Below, in pieces: positions 1 through 5,627 of a stretch of DNA of 7,245 nucleotides (position 1 is its first letter; every line of letters begins with the position of its first letter). Source of the stretch: Bacteroidales bacterium (lineage in GTDB: Bacteria; Bacteroidota; Bacteroidia; Bacteroidales; JAFGXI01); assembly GCA_026985625.1 (NCBI GenBank), contig JALSQC010000370.1, positions 1 to 7,245 of the forward strand, read 5' to 3'. The notes under the pieces are model-generated. The model was not told the origin of the DNA. It did no database searches and saw only the letters and a program-made list of their open reading frames with translations. The translations under genes and the position numbers were made by a program.

Positions 1-1
1 A

Positions 2-1618
2 AAAATTAAAATTATTCTATCATTATCATTTATAATGATAAGCTTATTAAGTTTCTCACAAATACTTTCTAAAGACTTTAAAGTATCAGTAGCAAAACCA
101 TACAAAGTAATCGATGCAGGAAGCAAAGAATACCTATCATTAGACAACGGAACTGTTATAATGGTAAAAATGGGAAAAGGAATTGTGCACATACAAAAAT
201 TTGATGTAAACAAAATGCAAGAAATATCACGCACCGAATATAAAGACCTGCCAAAAGGAGCAATCTTTCAAGCACTAGTAAAATTACAAAACAAAGTTTA
301 CTACATTTACCAAGTATATAACAAAAAAAACAAAAACTACGACGTTTACTCTCGCGAAATAAACACAACCACAGCAAAATTCGAAACACCAAAAAAAATA
401 ATTACAACAAGCCGTAAAGTTGTAAACTCGCCACGGCCAATCGACATCACAGCAAAAGGAACAGGCTCCTTTATGGGACTAAAAGGATATAAATTTAAAA
501 CATACAAATCGTTCGACAACACAAAACTAATGATAAAATACCGATTACGTCCCATTAATAAAGACGATAAAATTAACTACGACGAAATAGGATTTTATGT
601 ATTTGATAATAATATGGAAAAACTATGGGGCAAAGAATACAAAATGCCTTATACCGAAGCTCAAATAAACAACATTGCCTATGCCGTAAGCAACAAAGGA
701 AACGCATTAATGCTAATTGCCAATCGCGAAAAAAAAGAATATCAACTATTTAATATCGATAAAGACAAATTAACACAACATAACTTAGGAATATCCACAG
801 ATAAACTAATTCGAAAACTCGAAATTAAAGAAAAAAAAGACGGAAAATTTATTTGCGGAGGATTTTATGCAAACGGTATCGAATTTAAAATGTCGTTTAG
901 TGGAGGCACATTTATGATTAACATAAACGGATTAATATACTTTGTAATGGATAACCAAGGAAACGTTTCAAACCTAAACACATTCGATTTTACAAAAGAC
1001 TTTATAAAACAAAACCTAAGCGACCGACAAAAGAAAAAAATCGATACACGCGAAGCCAAAGGAAAAGCAGGAATAGAAAACCTTGCACTAATAAAATTTA
1101 TTATTAAAGACAACGGCTCAGCATATTTCGTAGGCGAACGTCAATGGACAAGAAAAGAATTTTACGGAACATCACAACAATATGTAACACACCTATCAAA
1201 CGTTATAGTTATAAAAATTAATAACGACGGAAGCTTAGGTTGGATGAAAAAACTTGCAAAAAATCAAGCAGGAATAAACGGAGCAGGACAAATGGGAATA
1301 GCATATATGGAAGGAAAAAATGCCGACTACGTTGCATATATCGACAATCCCAAAAATATAGCATTAGATGCAAACGGAGGAGTGCCGTCGGCACACAAGG
1401 ACGGACTTGGAGGCTATCTTACAACATACAAAATTAACCACAAAGACGGAAACCTTACAAAACACACTATTTGCGATATGAAAAACATAAAAGGATACCG
1501 GGCATATCAATTTAAACCATATCGTATATTTAAAGCAGCCGAAGGAACATTTTTAATGGAAATATACATTAAAAAGAAACAAGACACAATGGTAAAATTC
1601 GAACTACAAAACCAATAA
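2..1618 (+). CDS. Secreted protein of unknown function, probably beta-propeller-like; 5' end outside the window
   Basis: I do not recognise this family by name. The first ATG is at 35, but the frame stays open to the window edge, and the codons before that ATG extend a hydrophobic segment ending in SLLSFSQ. This is a signal peptide whose start lies upstream, so position 35 is an internal Met. Cleavage probably falls between Ser and Gln, leaving about 519 mature residues. Counting from the ATG at 35, the protein is rich in short beta-type segments that alternate with turns containing NDG, DNQGN or NKGN. Examples are residues 186-203 (FYVFDNN then LWGKEY), 300-315 and 389-407 (IVIKINNDGSLGWMKK), the last typical of secreted Bacteroidota propeller-like proteins. 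I see no catalytic motif, lipobox, later membrane segment or C-terminal sorting domain. A terminator follows, so it is probably not co-transcribed with parA. The export call is firm; the fold is a guess. Confidence 0.8.
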   Translation, partial: KIKIILSLSFIMISLLSFSQILSKDFKVSVAKPYKVIDAGSKEYLSLDNGTVIMVKMGKGIVHIQKFDVNKMQEISRTEYKDLPKGAIFQALVKLQNKVYYIYQVYNKKNKNYDVYSREINTTTAKFETPKKIITTSRKVVNSPRPIDITAKGTGSFMGLKGYKFKTYKSFDNTKLMIKYRLRPINKDDKINYDEIGFYVFDNNMEKLWGKEYKMPYTEAQINNIAYAVSNKGNALMLIANREKKEYQLFNIDKDKLTQHNLGISTDKLIRKLEIKEKKDGKFICGGFYANGIEFKMSFSGGTFMININGLIYFVMDNQGNVSNLNTFDFTKDFIKQNLSDRQKKKIDTREAKGKAGIENLALIKFIIKDNGSAYFVGERQWTRKEFYGTSQQYVTHLSNVIVIKINNDGSLGWMKKLAKNQAGINGAGQMGIAYMEGKNADYVAYIDNPKNIALDANGGVPSAHKDGLGGYLTTYKINHKDGNLTKHTICDMKNIKGYRAYQFKPYRIFKAAEGTFLMEIYIKKKQDTMVKFELQNQ

Positions 1619-1646
1619 ACATCAAAATATTAAAATTGTAGACAAA

Positions 1647-1685
1647 TTGTTAATTACTTGTTAACAACAAGGTTTTTTTTGTTAA
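1647..1685 (+). repeat. Three helically phased TTGTTAA direct repeats upstream of parA
   Basis: TTGTTAA occurs at 1647-1653, 1658-1664 and 1679-1685. The start-to-start spacings of 11 and 21 bases put all three on about the same face of the helix. An inverted copy, TTAACAA, lies at 1661-1667, so 1658-1667 is the 10-bp palindrome TTGTTAACAA. The array ends about 20 bases before the -33 element of the parA promoter. It overlaps the terminator of the preceding gene, so part of the symmetry may simply be the hairpin. An operator role is inference. Confidence 0.4.
1657..1680 (+). terminator. Intrinsic terminator after the first gene
   Basis: CTTGTT (1657-1662) and AACAAG (1666-1671) can form a 6-bp stem around a 3-base loop, followed after one G by eight consecutive T (1673-1680). 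A competing 7-bp stem is TTGTTAA (1647-1653) with TTAACAA (1661-1667). The stem is short and AT-rich, so it is weak by itself, but the uninterrupted T run 38 bases after the stop codon supports a Rho-independent terminator separating this gene from parAB. Confidence 0.6.
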
Positions 1686-1704
1686 AAACAGAAAATTAAA
1701 CTCT

Positions 1705-1735
1705 ATTGATAAAGATATTTTTAATAGTATTTTTG
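1705..1735 (+). promoter_or_regulatory. Bacteroidota-type promoter for parAB
   Basis: The -7 element TATTTTTG at 1728-1735 matches TAnnTTTG, the consensus of the primary sigma factor of Bacteroidota. ATTG at 1705-1708 matches three of four bases of the -33 TTTG, with a 19-base spacer. Transcription would begin roughly 5-8 bases after 1735, giving a leader of about 20 bases before the parA ATG at 1760. The geometry equals that of the candidate upstream of mltD. The DNA here is very AT-rich, so chance matches are possible. Confidence 0.55.
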
Positions 1736-1759
1736 TAAAAAATAATTTTAAAAATAAAT

Positions 1760-2560
1760 ATGACAAAAATTATAGCAATAGCAAATCAAAAAGGAGGAGT
1801 TGGAAAAACAACAACAGCAATAAACTTAGCGGCAGGATTAGCAATATTAGAACAAAAAGTATTAATTATAGACGCCGACCCACAAGCCAATGCCACATCA
1901 GGTTTAGGCTTTGATTTACGAAACATAAAAATAAGCATATACGATACATTAATCGACGAAAAACACCCAAAAGACGTAATCTTAGAAACCGAAACACCCG
2001 GACTATCAATAATACCATCGAATATCGACTTAGTAGGAGCCGAGATAGAAATGCTAAACAAAAATAATCGCGAAAAAAATATGAAAATAGTAATCGATAA
2101 AATAAAAACCGATTACGACTATATAATAATAGACTGCTCACCATCATTAGGACTACTAACAGTAAACGCACTTACAGCCGCCGACTCGGTTATTATTCCC
2201 GTTCAATGCGAATACTTTGCACTCGAAGGATTAGGCAAATTATTAAATACAGTAAGAATAATACAAGGCGACCTTAACCCGGAACTTAAAATCGAAGGCT
2301 TTCTACTAACAATGTATGACTCAAGACTAAACTTATCGAACCAAGTAGTAGAAGAAGTTCGCAAACACTTTCAACAAATGGTATTTAAAACCATTATACA
2401 ACGAAATGTAAAATTAAGCGAAGCCCCAAGTTTCGGCAAACCAATAATTACATACGATGCCGCATCAAAAGGAGCAATAAATTACTTAAACTTGTCTCGC
2501 GAATTACTACAAAAAAACAATAAAACAAAAATAAAAAACGACGAAAAAATACTAAATTAA
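1760..2560 (+). CDS. parA: ParA/Soj chromosome-partitioning ATPase
   Basis: This is a P-loop ATPase that binds nucleoid DNA non-specifically as an ATP dimer and works with ParB to segregate replicated origins. The 266-residue protein opens with the deviant Walker A motif KGGVGKTT (residues 11-18, signature Lys11, catalytic Lys16). It continues with Walker A' at residues 34-42 (VLIIDADPQ, Asp38 and Asp40) and Walker B at 121-128 (YIIIDCSP, Asp125), then CEYFALEGL (150-158) and RNVKLSEAPSFGKP (215-228). Arg189 aligns with the DNA-binding Arg189 of Bacillus subtilis Soj, and Lys218 sits where Soj has Arg218. There is no N-terminal helix-turn-helix domain, so it is a short chromosomal-type ParA rather than a plasmid type Ia protein. 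The ATG at 1760 places Walker A at the usual distance; no Shine-Dalgarno is present. It ends 3 bases before parB and in the same frame. MinD-like relatives are excluded by the Soj-type C-terminal signature. Confidence 0.97.
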   Translation: MTKIIAIANQKGGVGKTTTAINLAAGLAILEQKVLIIDADPQANATSGLGFDLRNIKISIYDTLIDEKHPKDVILETETPGLSIIPSNIDLVGAEIEMLNKNNREKNMKIVIDKIKTDYDYIIIDCSPSLGLLTVNALTAADSVIIPVQCEYFALEGLGKLLNTVRIIQGDLNPELKIEGFLLTMYDSRLNLSNQVVEEVRKHFQQMVFKTIIQRNVKLSEAPSFGKPIITYDAASKGAINYLNLSRELLQKNNKTKIKNDEKILN

Positions 2561-2563
2561 TAT

Positions 2564-3439
2564 ATGGCAAAAAAAACAGCTTTAGGAAAAGGATTAGGAG
2601 CTTTAATTAAAGAAGCCGAAGAAACAAAAAAAACCGTTAACGGAATAATCGAAATAGATATAAACAAAATAGAAACAAACCCGTTTCAACCAAGAACAAA
2701 TTTTGATAACGATGCCCTAGACGAACTTGCCGCATCTATCAAAAAATTAGGAATTATACAACCAATAACTGTTAGAAAAATTAAAGACAAAGACAAATTT
2801 CAATTAATATCCGGCGAACGACGCTACCGTGCATCAAAAATAGCAAAACTAAAAACCATACCCGCATACATTCGCACTGCCGACGACCAAGGAATGTTAG
2901 AAATGGCTCTCGTCGAAAACATACAACGACAAGACTTAGACTCTATCGAAATTGCAATTACATACAAACGACTAATCGACGAGTGCAAACTTACACAAGA
3001 AAACCTTAGCGAAAGAGTAGGAAAAAACCGATCGACAATAACAAACTACCTGCGACTATTAAAATTACCTGCCGAAATACAACTTGGCATACGAAACAAA
3101 AAAATATCTATGGGACACGCACGAGCAATTATATCAATTGACGATGCCGAAACCCAACTAATGATATACAAACAAATTATTAAATACGGATTCTCTGTTC
3201 GCAAAGTCGAAGAAATTGTAAGAGAACTCGACGGAAAAGAAATAACAAAGAACAAACCCAAACCAAAAAAAATTACACCAAAAGAATATCTGGGACTACA
3301 AAAACACCTTACAAACTTTTTTAAAACCAACGTAGAATTTAAACGAAACAATAAAGGAAAAGGTAAAATCGTTATTAACTTTAAAAACGACGAAGAATTA
3401 GAAAAAATTATAAGCGTTTTAGATAAAATATCTAAGTAA
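2564..3439 (+). CDS. parB: ParB/Spo0J centromere-binding CTPase
   Basis: ParB binds parS, then uses CTP to clamp and slide along DNA, building the partition complex that stimulates ParA. The 291-residue protein has the expected order. An N-terminal basic segment, LGKGLGALI (residues 7-15), is of the type that contacts ParA. The ParB/Srx domain (about 28-125) carries NPFQPR (39-44), GERRYRA (84-90) and ENIQRQDL (118-125); GERR and ENxxR are the CTP-binding and hydrolysis motifs. A helix-turn-helix (about 143-165) and the rest of the parS-binding domain extend to about 230. A lysine-rich linker leads to a C-terminal dimerisation domain (about 240-291). Length and motifs fit a complete chromosomal ParB, not Noc or a plasmid ParB. 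The start is 3 bases after the parA stop, without Shine-Dalgarno, and is fixed by the conserved N-terminus. I found no convincing parS in the window. Confidence 0.96.
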   Translation: MAKKTALGKGLGALIKEAEETKKTVNGIIEIDINKIETNPFQPRTNFDNDALDELAASIKKLGIIQPITVRKIKDKDKFQLISGERRYRASKIAKLKTIPAYIRTADDQGMLEMALVENIQRQDLDSIEIAITYKRLIDECKLTQENLSERVGKNRSTITNYLRLLKLPAEIQLGIRNKKISMGHARAIISIDDAETQLMIYKQIIKYGFSVRKVEEIVRELDGKEITKNKPKPKKITPKEYLGLQKHLTNFFKTNVEFKRNNKGKGKIVINFKNDEELEKIISVLDKISK

Positions 3440-3447
3440 ATAATTTT

Positions 3448-3993
3448 GTGAGATATAATAAAATATTATATATAACCGGTTTTTTAATTTTAGGATTAAC
3501 AGCAAAATCCCAAGAAACAGACACATTAAAAACAAAACACTCGCCAAAATTAGCAACTGTATTATCAGCAATTATACCCGGATCAGGACAAATATATAAC
3601 AAAAAATACTGGAAAACACCCATAATATACATTGGCGGAGCAACAACAATTTATTTAGCAACTGACTACCACAAAAACTACATACGATTTAAAACCGCTT
3701 ACGATGCCATTACCGACGACGACCCAAACACAATAGACGAATTTAACGGACAACTACCATTAGACGATATTAAATACTGGCGAAACAAATATCGTAGATA
3801 TATGGAAATAAACATTATAGCAACAGCAGGAATTTATATTCTTAACATTGTAGATGCTACAGTAGATGCAAACTTTTACGATTACGATATATCCGACGAT
3901 TTATCACTAAAAATAACACCCGATGTAAAATATAATTACTGCAGTAAAACAAATTTTAACTCTTACGGAATAAAACTAAAACTAAAATTTTAA
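3448..3993 (+). CDS. DUF5683 small membrane protein, third gene of the parAB operon
   Basis: This is a 181-residue conserved Bacteroidota protein of unknown function. The GTG at 3448 is the likely start: an in-frame stop at 3433 closes the frame upstream and no ATG lies nearby. It yields a good signal peptide (residues about 1-21, ending TAKS before Gln22). The diagnostic segment is HSPKLATVLSAIIPGSGQIYNKKYWK (residues 31-56); read it as the HSPK start, the PGSGQIYN core and the KYWK end. Hydrophobic segments follow at about 58-72 and 121-141. Between them lies an acidic loop (DDDP at 90-93) and WRNKYRRYMEIN (111-122). The segment FYDYDISDDLSLKITP, which starts at 143, closes the domain. The PGSGQIYN-type motif with hydrophobic segments suggests a small membrane-embedded protein. 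It starts 8 bases after the parB stop, so it is probably co-transcribed. A link to segregation is suggested only by position. Confidence 0.88.
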   Translation: MRYNKILYITGFLILGLTAKSQETDTLKTKHSPKLATVLSAIIPGSGQIYNKKYWKTPIIYIGGATTIYLATDYHKNYIRFKTAYDAITDDDPNTIDEFNGQLPLDDIKYWRNKYRRYMEINIIATAGIYILNIVDATVDANFYDYDISDDLSLKITPDVKYNYCSKTNFNSYGIKLKLKF

Positions 3994-4002
3994 TAAAATA
4001 AA

Positions 4003-4033
4003 TTTGCAGTCAGTTAATTAACTTTTATCTTTG
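4003..4033 (+). promoter_or_regulatory. Bacteroidota-type promoter for the mltD operon
   Basis: TTTG at 4003-4006 is a perfect -33 element and TATCTTTG at 4026-4033 a perfect TAnnTTTG -7 element, separated by 19 bases. Transcription would start about 5-8 bases downstream, leaving a leader of roughly 12-15 bases before the ATG at 4053. It lies in the 59-base gap after the DUF5683 gene, so mltD and its followers probably form their own transcription unit, though read-through from parAB remains possible because I see no terminator in this gap. Confidence 0.65.
4012..4023. promoter_or_regulatory. Perfect 12-bp palindrome in the mltD promoter spacer, possible operator
   Basis: AGTTAATTAACT reads the same on both strands and lies wholly between the -33 and -7 elements, where a bound dimer would block RNA polymerase. 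It shares the GTTAA core with the repeats before parA. A palindrome of this length is expected occasionally by chance in AT-rich DNA; its position is the only argument for function. Confidence 0.3.
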
Positions 4034-4052
4034 ATAACAAAAATCAAAATTT

Positions 4053-5618
4053 ATGAGTATAAACATAAAATACATTATTGCAACAATAACCATAATATTT
4101 ATAACACATACAATTGCTTTTGCAAATTATAAAGATAAAGACACAAGCATAACAGTAGAAACACAACAAATACAAAACAAACTCGATAGCCTTACAAACC
4201 TTTGGTATATAAAACTAACCATTAACAACGACACAACAACAAACTATGCAATATCCGACTCAAACTACGTTTTATACGACAGCATAATTGTTCAACAATT
4301 ACAATCAATAGAACAAGAAGTAAAACTAACATATAACGACAAAGTTAAAGCATTTATAAACCTTTATGCAAACAAACGCCGAAAACAAGTAAGTTCGTTA
4401 ATAGACTTAAGCCGAATTTACAACCCTATAATCGAAGCCGCACTCGACAAATACAACCTGCCTTTAGAATTAAAATACCTACCCATAATAGAATCGGCAT
4501 TTAACCAACGAGCCGTTTCGCGTGCCGGAGCTACCGGACTTTGGCAATTTATGTACACCACCGGAAAAATGTATAACCTCGAGATAAACTCATTTGTCGA
4601 CGAACGTCGCGACCCTGTAAAATCATCAGAAGCAGCAGCCAAATTTCTTAACGATTTATATAAAATTTATAACGACTGGACACTTGTTATTGCTGCATAT
4701 AATTGCGGACCCGGAAACGTAAACAAAGCTATAAAACGTTCTAAAGGAAAAACAAATTTTTGGGAAATATACAACAAACTACCACGCGAAACACGAGGTT
4801 ACGTCCCCGCATTTATAGCCGCCGATTACATTATGCACTACTACAAAAACTACAATATTATTCCACTAAAAATAAACTTTCCGTCGATTACCGACACAAT
4901 TATGCTAACACACAAACTACATTTGCAACAAGTAGCCGATGTTATGCAAATTAATATAGACGAACTTCGCGATTTAAACCCACAATACCGTAAAGATATA
5001 ATCCCTGCAAAACCCGACAAAACATACCCTTTACGTTTACCTTTTAAATCGTCAACCGATTTTATCGAAATGCAAGACTCAATTTTTGCATATAAAGATA
5101 CAATATTTTTTGCACCCGACCGCCCAATTATAATTCCTCCAAAATACAACGCAAAAAACGATTACACACCCCCTCCACCATCAAAAAATATGGCAAAAAT
5201 CTTTTACACCGTAAAAAGTGGCGACAATGTAGGATTCATTGCCGAATGGTTTAATATTCGCGTATCAGATTTAAGATACTGGAATAATATACACCGAAAC
5301 CTTATTAAAGGAGGTCAAAAACTTGTAATTTATGTCCCAAAAAACAAAATATCGCATTACAAAAAAATAAACTCAATGAGTTTTGCCCAAAAACAAAAAA
5401 TGATAGGGAAAACAGTTACAGCCGAAAAAACAAAACCCAAAAAAAACTACAAAAACTCAAAATTTGTATATTATACAGTCCGCAGAGGCGATAACTTTTG
5501 GACAATAGCCCGAAAATATCCCGGAGTATCAAATACCGATATTATGCGTTTAAATAATATAAAAAACGAACGCGGTTTAAAACCGGGACAAAAAATAAAG
5601 ATTAAACGCAAAAGTTAA
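4053..5618 (+). CDS. mltD: MltD-type lytic transglycosylase with LysM domains
   Basis: This is a periplasmic peptidoglycan-cleaving enzyme that cuts the MurNAc-GlcNAc bond to give 1,6-anhydroMurNAc ends. The 521-residue product begins with a signal peptide (residues about 1-24, ending AFA before Asn25). There is no lipobox cysteine, unlike the lipoprotein MltD of Escherichia coli. A poorly conserved helical stretch (30-120) precedes the SLT domain (about 124-265). Catalytic Glu147 lies in LPIIESAFN, followed by GLWQF (162-166), AAYNCGPG (214-221) and PRETRGYVP (244-252), which are the family 1 motifs. Two clear C-terminal LysM domains occupy about 384-428 (YTVKSGDN) and 473-517 (YTVRRGDN), and a divergent LysM-like unit lies near 283-330. 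A proline-rich linker (PPPP at 373-376) and a Lys-rich linker (450-470) separate them. The ATG at 4053 is set by the signal peptide. It ends 9 bases before the SGNH gene in the same frame. Confidence 0.93.
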   Translation: MSINIKYIIATITIIFITHTIAFANYKDKDTSITVETQQIQNKLDSLTNLWYIKLTINNDTTTNYAISDSNYVLYDSIIVQQLQSIEQEVKLTYNDKVKAFINLYANKRRKQVSSLIDLSRIYNPIIEAALDKYNLPLELKYLPIIESAFNQRAVSRAGATGLWQFMYTTGKMYNLEINSFVDERRDPVKSSEAAAKFLNDLYKIYNDWTLVIAAYNCGPGNVNKAIKRSKGKTNFWEIYNKLPRETRGYVPAFIAADYIMHYYKNYNIIPLKINFPSITDTIMLTHKLHLQQVADVMQINIDELRDLNPQYRKDIIPAKPDKTYPLRLPFKSSTDFIEMQDSIFAYKDTIFFAPDRPIIIPPKYNAKNDYTPPPPSKNMAKIFYTVKSGDNVGFIAEWFNIRVSDLRYWNNIHRNLIKGGQKLVIYVPKNKISHYKKINSMSFAQKQKMIGKTVTAEKTKPKKNYKNSKFVYYTVRRGDNFWTIARKYPGVSNTDIMRLNNIKNERGLKPGQKIKIKRKS

Positions 5619-5627
5619 AATACGGTT

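Noticed and set aside
156..555. Open frames on the minus strand opposite the first gene, with similar ones opposite parA, parB and mltD
   Set aside because: They are hydrophobic or low-complexity mirror images of A-rich coding sequence, with no recognisable domain and full overlap with well-supported genes.
1240..1437. Plus-strand frame inside the first gene, with another inside mltD at 4760-4954
   Set aside because: Both lie in an alternative frame of a continuous longer gene and are rich in Arg, Lys and Thr from shifted A-rich codons.
1619..1759. Possible small RNA or riboswitch in the gap before parA
   Set aside because: The gap is accounted for by the terminator, repeats and promoter. 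The predicted leader is only about 20 bases, too short for a riboswitch.
3441..3448. TAATTTTG, a perfect TAnnTTTG -7 element before the DUF5683 gene
   Set aside because: Its last base is the first base of the GTG start, so transcription would begin inside the gene, and no later in-frame ATG exists near the N-terminus. The -33 position holds TTTA. Such matches arise easily in this AT-rich DNA.
3994..4052. Terminator between the DUF5683 gene and mltD
   Set aside because: The only symmetry is the 12-bp palindrome, which has no loop and is not followed by a T run.
4778..4793. parS-like sequence ACTACCACGCGAAACA, 11 of 16 matches to TGTTTCACGTGAAACA
   Set aside because: The left half barely matches, the site is not palindromic, and it encodes the conserved PRETRG motif of the transglycosylase, which explains the sequence.
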